Below the pieces are notes generated by a model. It had not been told where the DNA came from, ran no database searches, and was given only the letters and a program-made list of their open reading frames with translations. Of a stretch of DNA of 64,000 nucleotides, positions 23,900 through 37,200 are shown piece after piece (the stretch's first letter is position 1; each line of letters begins with the position of its first letter). Location: assembly GCA_027704905.1 (NCBI GenBank), contig CM051005.1, positions 28,798,814 through 28,862,813 on the forward strand, written 5' to 3'. Source of the DNA: Muraenolepis orangiensis (Eukaryota > Chordata > Actinopteri > Gadiformes > Muraenolepididae). The position numbers were made by a program, and so were the translations under genes.

Positions 23900-25237
23900 T
23901 TAAACAGAACGGGTCTCCCACTCTATCTTCTCCTCTGACTGCGATGGCTCTACTTCCTGGTGGCTGATACTTGGCCGAACGGTCACCACCGGACCTCCGC
24001 CGTGGATGGAAAGGAGGAAGTTCCACGTCTCCTCCGAGATCTGCCCCGAGTCGGCTCCTAGGCAGGATGAGCATGCTTATATAACCCCAGCAGCTCAACA
24101 GGTTAATACAACGGTTAGTCAAATATTGTTTGAGAATCAAACCTAAAAAACAATGTATATTTACCCAAGACAATCAAGCAATGCAATTATTTCTAGAACA
24201 TGTCTGATGAGGATCGAGAGCTCAGGGAACCATAGTAACCCCACGGTACAGTACCTTGTTTCAGCGTCAGATGGCCGTTCTTGTGTATTGCTATCTTGGA
24301 GTTGTCGATTGGCCCTGGAGGATCTTCAGGAGAAACAAGACGCAGACAAATATACATGAGCACTTTCCATTTGATCAAAGTATATATTTTCACATCTGAA
24401 ATAATCAATATCCAAGGTGGGCATGTCTGTCAAAGGGTTAATATGTTCTGATTTTGGACAACCAATCAGGGTTAAAGAGGGGCGGAGCATGCCTGGACCC
24501 CTGTCCACTTACCATTGTCCTTCCCTTTGACAAAGCCCTCCCACTCTCGGAACCACTGCATGCTGATGCAGTGTATAACCACTGGAGACTCCTCCCCTTG
24601 GAAGGCCTTGTTCAGCTGTGGGGAGAGACAGGAAGAGGGGGAGGAGCATGTCCAACAGGAAGAGGGGAGGAGCATGTCCAACAGGAATAGGGGAGGAGCA
24701 TGTCCAACAGGAAGAGGGAGGAAGAGAGAATGAGAAACAAGGCAGGACATGAAGTGTAAGGGTAAAAAGGTTAGGAAAGAAAAGGGGTATGAGAGGCAGA
24801 CTGATTATATACGAGTTACCCCTCCCTCCCTCCCTCCCTCCCTCTCTCCCCCCCCCCCCCCCCCCATGCACTAGTTATGAATCCTTCTCCCACGTGCTCC
24901 ACCCACTGGTTAACAGAATGAGTAAGAGTCCAACAGACACCCAGACGTACCCTGACGAACATGTCTAGCTCCGTCTTGCGCCGCTTCTCTAGCCGCTCTA
25001 TCTCCGTCTGACACATGTGGCAGGCGTACAGGTGGTTGACGGCAGGCCCTCCTCCGTACCTGGGGAGAGCAGTGACATAGCCCCTCAGCGCCCAGCGCTC
25101 TACACGGCGGTCCGTGTAGAGCTGAACGGCGCGTCCCGCGGGCGTGGCTAGCTACCTGCTGTATAGATGATCCCACACATTTTGCGGCAGCATCACCACC
25201 AGGTCGTCGATACACGTGGCCTTGTTAGGGGGCACCC
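23900..25237 (-). CDS. usp33: usp33 DUSP-domain exons and C-terminus
   Basis: Five exons encode the two DUSP modules. They contain [69 protein letters not shown] and [17 protein letters not shown], then the tail KIEWETRSV and a TAA at 23900-23902. A 27-bp repeat (GAGGAGCATGTCCAACAGGA) lies in the intron at 24640-24720. Confidence 0.94.
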
Positions 25238-28200
25238 CTGGAAAAACATCGCACGTGTCATTCCTTCCTCAAGTATATATATGTTTACACTTTTAAAATA
25301 TTCCATATACAGTTTTTTTTAAGGACATTTTTTACTTGTTTATTTTGTTGAGCTTTTTTAAAATGTTTATATTTTTAAATATATTTTTTATACATTGAAG
25401 TGTCTTGAGGATTTCTCTACATTTAGATTGTCCAATGACAATGAAGGTATTCTGATCGGATTCTGAAGCCGTGACCACACATGAACACGCGCCCAATGCT
25501 AGGGAGAGTACCAGTCAAGCAAACTAATACAAAAATACTAATAAAAAACCTTTGGTAGTCATTTTTCAGGGATTTTACAAATACATGATATACTGCGTTG
25601 ATATGTATTTTGGCAACGTTTAAGAGCAGGATATATCATTAAACTGACAAATATCTTCGCTGTTTAGCGCAGGAAGGGGAAAGTAATGCAGCTTAGAGCA
25701 TTTCTTTGGCCTCAATGCTTGTGCATCTCTTCCCTCCATGGAGCGTTCAGAGTCATTCAGTAGGAAGGGAAGTCAAGAAGCCTTTGAAGCCTCTCATAGG
25801 AATAGCACACAGCCTTCCTCCAACCTTAACATCCTTCCAAACATCAAAGGCAGTTGTTTAGCAGCTCTCGCCTTTGGGGGGAGAAGGGGAAGGTCATCGT
25901 TATGAGCCTAGGGCATCTGGATGGGGCCGTAGCCGGTATAATAATTACCCCCATGTGAGCAGAGGAAGTCTGTGTTGGAGATGGGCCCCGGCTCGGCGAA
26001 GGTCTTGAACTTGTTGAGCCACTGGCGAGACACGTAGAACTGCAGCAGACTGGGCTCCATTAGGTTGAGGAGCCCCGTCACCCTGCCACGCTCCTTCAGA
26101 GCCTCCTCGCTGCTCTTCCTGCAGGACCCACACACACACAAGCATTTAGGAACCGCGCATGCAACGCTGAGGAGAGAAGCGGTGTGAAATCGGTTCCAAA
26201 TTCAATCCATCCTGAGGGTTGTGACAGCGGTGCCGCTAACGCACGTTAACGCATCGTTAGCCGCAGATGGGGTCTATCGATGTGGAGCTCACTTGTAGAA
26301 GAGCACATAGGCCTCGGCGTTCTGCACGCAGGACTCGGAGACCTCCGTCACGCTCTGGTCGTCAAACTCGTACCACAGGTGGTTGAGCTCATTCCGGCAG
26401 TAGGCGATGTAGTGGCCGCCTGGGGTTTGAGGGGAGAAGGGAAGGAGATCACAACCCGCACACCTGGCGGTCAACACACTAACCTTACGCTGAATACACC
26501 CCATCACCCCATCACCCCATCACCCCCATCACCCCATCACCACATTGCCCCATCGCCCCATCACCACATTGCCGCCGCCCCCGTAGCGCCTCGTCATCGC
26601 GGCAACTCACTGCTGGCGGTGCCGTGGTGACAGATGACGGACAGCAGGTCGTATGTGGTGGTCTGCGGGGAGCCGTCCTTGGCCAGGAAGGGCTGCAGGT
26701 CCAGGCCGTCCAGGGGGAAGGACACGTGGGTACCGATCTTGGTGGAGAACATCAGCTCGTGGCGGAACCTCTTCAGGTGGATGCACAAGATCTGAGGCAG
26801 TGGGTGCAGACAGCAGAGCGATCAGGAGAAAAAGTTAAACCATCGAGTGTGGGTTTTGTTGTTGGGGAACATAGAACCACATGTGACTATATAGGGTTTT
26901 GTTGTTGGAGAACATAGAACCACATGTGACTCTATATAGGGTTCTGTTGTTGGGGAACATATAACCACATGTGACTCTATATAGGGTTCTGTTGTTGGGG
27001 AACATAGAACCACATGTGACTCTATATAGGGTTTTTGCATACCTCTGGCAAACTCTGTACTTTGCAGAATTTGACTCCGTTTCGTAACCTGAACAAGGAC
27101 ACAAACCCCAGAACAGTGAGATGTTAGCGGGAGTAGAGGGTGAGAACCTGATCTTTGAGTTGGGGCAGGAGGGAGAACTCACTTCTTGCATTTTTCACAG
27201 CTGTACATGTTGTCTCCTGAAATACAGAAAACCAATGTTACAGTTTATGTGGTTGACGCAAGATGACACTTTATTAATCCCCAGAGGAAAATAGGGCAGG
27301 AAAAAACTGCTGAGGGCAGCGCCAGCCATATACTGTAGTTTCACCTGAGACACAAGCGTGACTCCGGAAACATCTCCAGTTCATCCACCCACCTCCATGC
27401 TCTTACCTTTTAGTTCGTCTCTGGCAAAGAAGGCTGCCAGGCAATCTTGTAAGGTGACCACTGGACCCCAGAACCAGCTAGAACAGAATGAGAGGACTAG
27501 AATTGGTCATCAGAATACTGCTGTGTGTGGACCATCAGTATTCTGAGGGCTCTTTCCTTCTGAGGTAAGAATCAGGCTAGCACCGACTGTCAGCCAGGTG
27601 TGAACAGGTGCGCCTGGATTGGCGTGACACACAACATATTGAGGGCAGTGCTGGAAGAAGCTACCTCTTGATGTATTCCATGACGAAGGACATCCAGCCC
27701 TGGGGAGCGTAGGCCTCCCCGCAGGAGCCAGCCTTGACCAGAGAGGTCTGGTGAGTGGAGGAATGGAGCTTGGCCAGGTCCTCCTTCCCTGGGATGGGCA
27801 GAGAGATGTCCTGGAAGTTCTCCAGGGTCACAGACACCTGCAACCCATGCAAAGGGACAAGGAGGCAGAGCGGTTCACCTTTTAAAGCACAACAACAACT
27901 GTTTTACAGTATAGTCATTCTTCATTAACCACAGTGTAGTTTTCAATGTAAATTTAAAAGGTGTTATTTTACTATTTTATTGTAGTCCTTTAAATTACCA
28001 TATGTAAATTAAATGAATAAACCTCCATTTGAGTATTGAACTTTAATCTAAGTAAGAATTTTCAATCCAATCTAATAAATTCAGTCCAATATTTATCTGT
28101 TCTGTGCAGAATTCCCTAGAATGACCATGGTAAATAATGCATGTATATTGCCTGGATCCCAGTTAAAGTAATGCATCATTCAGGTTGGTTTTTATTAGGA

Positions 28201-31200
28201 ATTAGGAATTCAATGTGCGCTCTTTTACCCGATCACAGGTGAGGCACTGGACCGCACTGACGATGGTTCCGTCAAAGATGTCTGTAACCACACTACGGTA
28301 CTTCTTCTGGCGTTTGTTCTTTGGTGGGCTGAACGTAGTCACTGCTGCTGGAACAACAACCGCACATTCAATCCATAGCTAGGACCGTACCAAAACATAG
28401 GTTATGAACCTGAGGGACCGTACCAAAACATAGGTTATGAACCTGAGGGACCGTACCAAAACATAGGTTATGAACCTGAGGGACCGTACCAAAACATAGG
28501 TTATGAACCTGAGGGACCGTACCAAAACATAGGTTATGAACCTGAGGGACCGTACCAAAACATAGGTTATGAACCTGAGGGACCGTACCAAAACATAGGT
28601 TATGAACCTGAGGGACCGTACCAAAACATAGGTTATGAACCTGAGGGACCGTACCAAAACATAGGTTATGAACCTGAGGGACCGTACCAAAACATAGGTT
28701 ATGAACCTGAGGGACCGTACCAAAACATAGGTTATGAACCTGAGGGACCGTACCAAAACATAGGTTATGAACCTGAGGGACCGTACCAAAACATAGGTTA
28801 TGAACCTGAGGGACCGTACCAAAACATAGGTTATGAACCTGAGGGACCGTACCAAAACATAGGTTATGAACCTGAGGGACCGTACCAAAACATAGGTTAT
28901 GAACCTGAGGGACCAAACCAAAACATAGGTTATGAACCTGAGGGACCGTACCAAAACATAGGTTATGAACCTGAGGGACCGTACCAAAACATAGGTTATG
29001 AACCTGAGGGACCGTACCAAAACATAGGTTATGAACCTGAGGGACCGTACCAAAACAGATTATGAACCTGAGGGACCGTACCAAAACATAGGTTATGAAC
29101 CTGAGGGACCGTACCAAAACATAGGTTATGAACCTGAGGGACCGTACCAAAACATAGGTTATGAACCTGAGGGACCGTACCAAAACATAGGTTATGAACC
29201 TGAGGGGCCGTACCAAAACATAGGTTATGAACCTGAGGGGCCGTACCAAAACATAGGTTATGAACCTGAGGGACCGTACCAAAACATAGGTTATGAACCT
29301 GAGGGACCATACCAAAACATAGGTTATGAACCTGAGGGACCGTACCAAAAGATAGGTTATGAACCTGAGGGACCGTACCAAAACATAGGTTATGTAGTAA
29401 CTGTTGGATTCAAATGACTGCCAAGTGAAGTCAATCACACATTGTTTGTGAACAAGAACTTCCCCAGGACGTCCCGTTAAGGTGTGGTTTTCACATTGCG
29501 ATGTAGGAACCACCAGACAGACACGGAGGGAACCTCATAATTGGGACAGCATCAACAGTCTAGCATAGTTTATTATAGTATTGTTGTAGGAATTCATACT
29601 GCAGGAGAGAATGGAGAGTAAGCATTCCATTGACCTTGTTGCAAATGGCCAATAAAACATCTTGAATCTTGAGTCACGTAAATACCAAGCAAGCTGAAAC
29701 TAAATATGGCAGCTGGAGTTAAACCAATCAGCTTTGAGCTCTGCCCAGCTGTTCTTCAGGGCCGATCAGAAGTACTGAACCTAGCCCAACCGGCCGTGTA
29801 AAGGTTCCTGAAAGAGGTCCGACAGGGTCAGTTTCTGTAGTCGGAAAGCATGTGGGGGTTCCAACCACCCCTTAAGCCAGTTCAGAGTTCCGATAGCGCC
29901 TAATAACCCCTGTTTCACCAGAGATTGTTCTGAAGATCTCACAGTTGACTTTGCGTAATCGAACTGGCTGGTACCTTTCTTGTGGGCCGGGTTGAGGTTG
30001 GGCCAAACGGAGGCAGCTTTGGGCGGGCTGCTGGATAGTTTGGGATGGTGTCCTTCTATGGGGACGGGACTCTGGGGTCTGGTAGTGCTGGACACCTGGA
30101 TGTCTTGGAATGAATCTGCCACAGGAGGAGTGCACAGTGCTTTGTTGAGCTTCAAGATCGGGACCGCAATAATGTACATAAGCTGCTGCTTTAGAGCAGC
30201 AGCTCAACACACTACCGTCGTCGTACATTACCTGTGTTATTGCCTTGAACCTTGAGCGCCCCCTGGCTGTTCTCAGCGGTGGTGTCGATGTCCTTGTCCA
30301 GGTCCGTGTCCCCTCCTGCGCTGCCGTGGATCCCCGAGCGGTACACGTCGTTGATCATATTCTTCTCCTTCTGCCACGAGCGGTTGGCTTGGATCTCGTC
30401 CCGCTCCGGAACCAGCAGCTCCTCGTCTCCGCCCGCCGCCACGCTCACACCGCCGCCCTGCGCCTCGCCCTCGGCGCGGTCGCTGCTGCCGCATGACTCG
30501 CACGACTGGAAGTCGTTGTCCGATTGGCTGTGGTTGTCGTCCTCAGGGCAGTCGTCCACGGCGATGCCGCTGGATTGGTCCTCGGGCTCCGATTGGGTCT
30601 CCTTGAGCTCCTCGTGGAGCTGGTCCATCAGGCAGCGCAGGAACTCCTGTGAGTCCTGGTTAGCATGAGAGGTTAAAAAATGTAAACATCATCAGAACCT
30701 ATGAAAGCTTTCTTCCAGAATCCGGAGTGTTTCTCATTTCACATAAACACCAATTTTGCAGCAGTCAAACTGACATTGAATGAAGATTTAACAAACTTTT
30801 CCAAATGGATCCAGGCCAATTTATTTTACTATCAAGTACTACCAAGGCTTATAAAGCCTGTTGTACCTGTACAACAGCTTGCTTTAATAAAACTGCTTTT
30901 TAAAACCAATGTAATTATAAATGTTAACACATACAACTTCATGTCAGCTAGCCAGCCAACCAGCCTAAAGTCATTTCTGGATAAAAGATAGAACCATGTA
31001 CATACCGATTGACTTCCCCATCACATAGTATTAATAGGCCTAGATAAATATAGATAAATATATAACATTCACAAAGCATGAGTGGGAGTACAGCAGACAT
31101 AGTGAAAGTTAGTGGAGAGAACCTGGTCAAGCCTTAGCATACCAGACAGACATTAGAAGCTTCCCACCTGCTGGGAGTATCCTCTGAACATGGGGTTGAT

Positions 31201-34200
31201 GGACTTGATCCCCTGGAACAGATTGGTCGGGACCACATAGGAAGGCCTGCAACACAACAGCAGTAGTCTGAGCACAAGGAGCGTTTTACACAGAGCATGT
31301 AGTCTAAAAAAGGTGTATGATAAAGGCCTCCTTATTCCAGAAAAGCCCTTTGTCCATCCACTTGTCAAGGGTGTATCCTTGAAGAGACAGAGCTAGATAG
31401 AGAGACTGACCTGTTCTTGTGCCAGAGGTCTGACACTAGTTTCTGGTAGCTTTTGCACAGTGCAGGCTTCTTGTCCGTCCTCACCAGGCCCCCACAGTCC
31501 AGGAAGAACTGGGTCAGAGGTGGGCTGGGCCAAACAGAGAACAACAAAGGTTTCTAATGGGGCTACAAAGCATTTGCATTTTCTTCATGGCTTTACTGTC
31601 ATACTAAGCACAATAGCTAGCGATATTCCACTGTCAAGGACAGAGGAATATGGCCTAATCTAACACATATTGTAATTAATTTTAAATGTATAAGACCGAC
31701 AAAAAAAATTGGCCACACAAGCTTCAAACAGTATTCCACTGAGGATGTAACATGGAAAATAAATCAAACAAGGTGGAGTCCATATAGTCTGTATAGGGTC
31801 TGTATAGGGTCTGTATAGAGTGTATAGGGTCTGTATAGGGTCTGTATAGAGTCTGTATAGAGTCTGTATAGGGTCTGTATAGGGTCTGTATAGAGTGATA
31901 GGGTCTGTATAGGGTCTGTATAGAGTCTGTATAGGGTCTGTATAGAGTCTGTATAGGGTCTGTATAGGGTCTGTATAGGGTCTGTATAGAGTCTGTATAG
32001 AGTGTATAGGTCTGTATAGAGTCTGTATAGAGTCTGTATAGGGTCTGTATAGGGTCTGTATAGAGTCTGTATAGAGGTATAGAGTCTGTATAGGGTCTGT
32101 ATAGAGTCTGTATAGGGTCTGTATAGGGTCTGTATAGAGTGTATAGAGTCTGTATAGGGTCTGTATAGAGTCTGTATAGGGTCTGTATAGGGTCTGTATA
32201 GAGTGTATAGAGTCTGTATAGGGTCTGTATAGGGTCTGTATAGAGTCTGTATAGAGTGTATAGAGTCTGTATAGGGTCTGTATAGGGTCTGTATAGGGTC
32301 TGTATAGAGTGTATAGAGTCTGTATAGGGTCTGTATAGGGTCTGTATAGAGTGTATAGAGTGTATAGAGTCTGTATAGGGTCTGTATAGAGTGTATAGGG
32401 TCTGTATAGGGTGTATAGAGTCTGTATAGGGTCTGTATAGAGTCTGTATAGAGTGTATAGAGTCTGTATAGGGTCTGTATAGGGTCTGTATAGGGTGTAT
32501 AGAGTCTGTATAGGGTCTGTATAGGGTCTGTATAGGGTCTGTATAGAGTGTATAGGGTCTGTATAGGGTCTGTATAGAGTGTATAGGGTCTGTATAGGGT
32601 CTGTATAGGGTCTGTATAGGGTGTATAGAGTCTGTATAGGGTCTGTATAATGTATAGAGTCTGTATAGGGTCTGTATAGAGTGTATAGGGTCTGTATAGG
32701 GTCTGTATAGAGTGTATAGGGTCTGTATATGGTCTGTATAGAGTGTATAGAGTCTGTATAGGGTCTGTATAGTGTATAGGGTCTGTATAGGGTCTGTATA
32801 GAGTGTATAGAGTCTGTATAGAGTGTATAGAGTCTGTATAGGGTCTGTATAGAGTCTGTATAGAGTCTGTATAGTGTATAGAGTCTGTATAGGGTCTGTA
32901 TAGAGTGTATAGAGTCTGTATAGAGTGTATAGAGTCTGTATAGTGTCTGTATAGTGTATAGAGTCTGTATAGAGTGTATAGAGTCTGTATAGGGTCTGTA
33001 TAGAGTCTGTATAGGGTCTGTATAGAGTGTATAGAGTGTATAGAGTGTATAGAGTCTGTATAGAGTGTATAGTCTGTATAGAGTGTATAGTCTGTATAGA
33101 GTCTGTATAGTGTATAGAGTCTGTATAGAGTCTGTATAGGGTCTGTATAGGGTCTGTATAGGGTGTATATAGTCTGTATAGAGTGTATAGAGTCTGTATA
33201 GAGTCTGTATAGTGTATAGGGTCTGTATAGGGTGTATAGTGTCTGTATAGGGTCTGTATAGGGTCTGTATAGGGTCTGTATAGTCTGTATAGAGTCTGTA
33301 TAGAGTGTATAGAGTGTATAGTCTGTATAGAGTGTATAGAGTCTGTATAGAGTGTATAGAGTCTGTATAGAGTCTGTATAGAGTCTGTATAGGGTCTGTA
33401 TAGGGTGTATATAGGGTGTATATAGTCTGTATAGAGTCTGTATAGGGTGTATAGAGTCTGTGAGCCTGAACGGGCCACTGAGATCCACTCATTCTGCCTC
33501 AGATCACCCTCACATTTGAATCTTCTTCACTTGGAGCCACGTAAAACCTCATGCACACACAACAATACTCTAAAGATCCCCCCACATATTCAAGAGGAGA
33601 GCACCAGGGCAAGCTAAGAACCTCAAGGAACCAAACGGATGAAGAGAAACGTATGCCATGAAGAGCGCCGTGGTCTGGGACCAGCAAGCCCAGAAGGAGA
33701 TGAGGAGCTGAAGGAGATGAGGAGCTGAAGGAGATGAAGGAGATGAGGAGCTGAAGGAGATGAGGAGCTGAAGGAGATGAGGAGCTGAAGGAGATGAAGG
33801 AGATGAGGAGCTGAAGGAGATGTGGAGCTGAAGGAGATGGGGAGCTGAAGGAGATGGGGAGCTAAAGGAGATGTGGAGCTGAAGGAGATGGGGAGCTGAA
33901 GGAGATGGGGAGCTGAAGGAGATGAGGAGCTGAAGGAGATGAGGAGCTGAAGGAGATGAGGAGCTGAAGGAGATGAGGAGCTGAGGAGCTGAAGGAGATG
34001 AGGAGCTGAACGAGATGTGGAGCTGAAGGAGATGGGGAGCTGAAGGAGATGAAGGAGATGGGGAGCTGAAGGAGATGAGGAGCTGAAGGAGCTGAGAAGC
34101 TGAAGAGCTGAAGGAGATGGGGAGCTGAAGGAGATGAGGAGCTGAAGGAGATGAGGAGCTGAAGGAGATGAGGAGCTGAAGGAGATGAGGAGCTGAAGGA

Positions 34201-37200
34201 GCTGAAGGAGCTGAAGGAGATGAGGAGCTGAAGGAGCTGGGGAGCTGAAGGAGCTGAAGGAGATGAGGAGCTGAAGGAGATGAGGAGCTGAAGGAGATGA
34301 GGAGCTGAAGGAGCTGAGGAGCTGAAGGAGATGGGGAGCTGAAGGAGATGGGGAGCTGAAGGAGATGAGGAGCTGAAGGAGATGAGGAGCTGAAGGAGCT
34401 GAAGGAGATGAGGAGCTGAAGGAGATGGGGAGCTGAAGGAGATGAGGAGCTGAAGGAGCTGAAGGAGATGAGGAGCTGAAGGAGATGAGGAGCTGAAGGA
34501 GCTGAAGGAGATGAGGAGCTGAAGGAGATGGGGAGCTGAAGGAGCTGAAGGAGATGAGGAGTTGAAGGAGATGGGGAGCTGAAGGAGATGAGGAGTTGAA
34601 GGAGATGAGGAGCTGAAGGAGATGAGGAGTTGAAGGAGATGAGGAGCTGAAGGAGATGAGGAGCTGAAGGAGATGAGGAGCTGAAGGAGATGAGGAGCTG
34701 AAGGAGATGGGGAGCTAAAGGAGATGAGGAGCTGAGGAGATAGCCAGAAAGAAAGAGCCGGTTGGTTCAATTGTAACTGAAGATCCTAAGGCAGGGGTAC
34801 AGGTGCTCCGTGGCCAAGAGGGCCACCATTAAACCACAACAGGTGACAAACTGTATTCACTGAGTTGACTGTCTGATATGCTGTCATAAGTATCATGGAC
34901 CGATGTAACCGATGTAGTGTAGTGACAGTGTTTCCTAGGATGACAAGTGTTGGTCAAGCTGATGTTTTATTAGCACTGGATTGATTAGCTTGGCATTGAC
35001 GACAGTGATAACGTTTGCCAAACATAATTGAATATGGAACAAAATATTAATAACAATAACAATATAAAATAAACAATTGTCAACAATATAATAAACGTAT
35101 TCCTGTGAGCTTTGCATTTCTTTTTTTTGTATTTTCTGCAAATGAGTTTGCATTCTCAAAGTCTGGTTGTTCAGTAGCTGCTCTGAGATAGTCGGCCAAA
35201 TGTCTGGTTGTTCAGTAGCTGCTCTGAGATAGTCGGCCAAATGTCTGGCGGTTAAAGGGAACGCTGCTTTGATGGGATCATTCCCCTGGCAGAGAAGTCA
35301 CATGATCAGATCCAAGGCAGCTCAGGATTAACACAGGGTATGTGTTCCTCATCCAGACGGCGTGGATCTCCTCAAGTCTTTCTTTGAGAATGTTGTTATG
35401 CTACAGCTCTACGAGTGGTTCCTTGATTGCTTCCCTTTCCACTCCACATTTCCCAGGTGGGACTGAAGTAGCCTGAACGTCGCAAGAAAATGGATTCTCT
35501 GAATGCCAGCACGGGATTCAAGAAGTGAAGCAGGAGGAACCCTTCAGTCCCCTGAGGAGCAGGGGGGGGGACCCAGACTATCAGCTGGGCCGTGTCTGAA
35601 CAGTCGGTGGATTCATTCAATGCTGGACTAATTTACTCAATGTCTTTTAGCAACTGTGATAAGAGGTCATCTGAAATGACCTCTACGAAGAAACTCCAGA
35701 TGAAGCAGCGTTGAAAACCCTGTTTTCTTCACTTCCTTTTCTTGGTCGCCATCATTTATTAAAGGTGCAAAATGGTTCTTTCTCCAACTCACCAACCCCA
35801 CAACCTTTACCCTCCACTGGCTTTTTATATGGAAAGCCAGTGGAGGGTCTACCATTTTTTCTATTTACCAAACGTTCCAGAAGTAAGCAATGAGTGCTGG
35901 CGATGAATAGCCTCATCTTAACACTACGTTGGCGGCCCCAGAGCTGCTGCCTGTTGACTCAGTCTGTCCTACAGGAGAAGCTGTTGACTCAGTCTGTCCT
36001 ACAGGAGAAGCTGTTGACTCAGTCTGTCCTACAGGAGAAGCTGTTGACTCAGTCTGTCCTACAGGAGAAGCTGTTGACTCAGGCTGTCCTACAGGAGAAG
36101 CTGTTGACTCAGTCTGTCCTACAGGAGAAGCTGCAATGCTGCACTGCAGTGACCTTCAGAATGAACCTGACCTCAGACATCTTTCACGGTAAAGCAGAAA
36201 GTGGTGCTACGCAGTTGGTAGAACACTGATATGAAAGGGAATTGGTAGAATAATATAAGACTGAATGAATGATTGAAATAGTGAGGTAGTAGATTAAAGG
36301 GTGAAGAGAGGCCCCCCCATACCATCAATCACAGGACTACTAATAGCGTGGTTCTTCTCACCAGTTGGACAGGGCTTGCAGCGCTGCATTCATGTAGCAG
36401 GTGTTACCGATGTTCTTCAAGCCGGTCAAGCCTAAGAAAAGATGAACATCAGAACAAGTCAAACCTCCACATCAACAATGGATTACTACACACAAGGGCA
36501 GTCTTCCAGCTAAGACTGACATACCCCACCATTTAATAATGGTGGTGGCCACTATTATAATGGTAAAGCCATGAAGTGCAATATTAAAATGTGTGCTATC
36601 ATCGTTTTAAATCTTTATTAAATGATTATAGTTGTAGGACCTAGGATCACCATATTTCTAAACCCTCTATGATAGAAATGCAGAACCCATAGCAAGATAT
36701 ATATTTATATCCAAATATATGATTTCCTATTTTTATCCAAACTGAGAACACATACGCTACAGACAATGCACACAAACACGCCGCCATGGCCGTCCAACTG
36801 TAACCGTCCTTCAGAGAGCGGAGCAGGGGAACTACCAACGTCTGGCTTCATGCTGGAGGCTGCAGTGCTGACCTCTGGCTCGGAGCTCATCTTCATCCTC
36901 CGTCTCCAGGTCTTCACAGGCGCCGTCCGGAGGTACCCGCAAGGATTTGGGGCTCCCAGGGGCCCGTCCGCCATTCTACACACACAGGGTGGCAGTATAG
37001 CTCAGGAGGTAGAGCGGTCGCCTCACAACCGGAAGGTTGCTGGTTCGATCCCTGCCACCTCCTCCTAGCAAAAGCTGTCCTTGAGCAAGACACCCTAACT
37101 GCTCCTGACGTGCTGGCTGTCTCCTTGCATGGCTGACTCTGCCGTGGTGGTTGAATGAGAGTATGAATGGGAGGCATGACTTGTAAAGCTCTCTCTCTCT

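Noticed and set aside
28368..29513. 381-codon and overlapping frames over the 33-bp array, both strands
   Set aside because: Several frames are open at once on both strands, the hallmark of a repeat whose unit lacks stops. The region is a usp33 intron.
31660..33492. Three 570-610-codon minus-strand frames rich in Tyr, Thr, Leu and Ile
   Set aside because: All three frames are the same short repeat read in different phases. Intronic.
33862..34770. 302-codon Ser/Pro/Leu-rich frame
   Set aside because: Direct translation of the GAGATGAGGAGCTGAAG array; no other support.
36990..37060. tRNA gene
   Set aside because: Boxes A and B are present and a partial cloverleaf can be drawn, but the sequence continues into a SINE body and tail and a related copy exists at 43560-43803.
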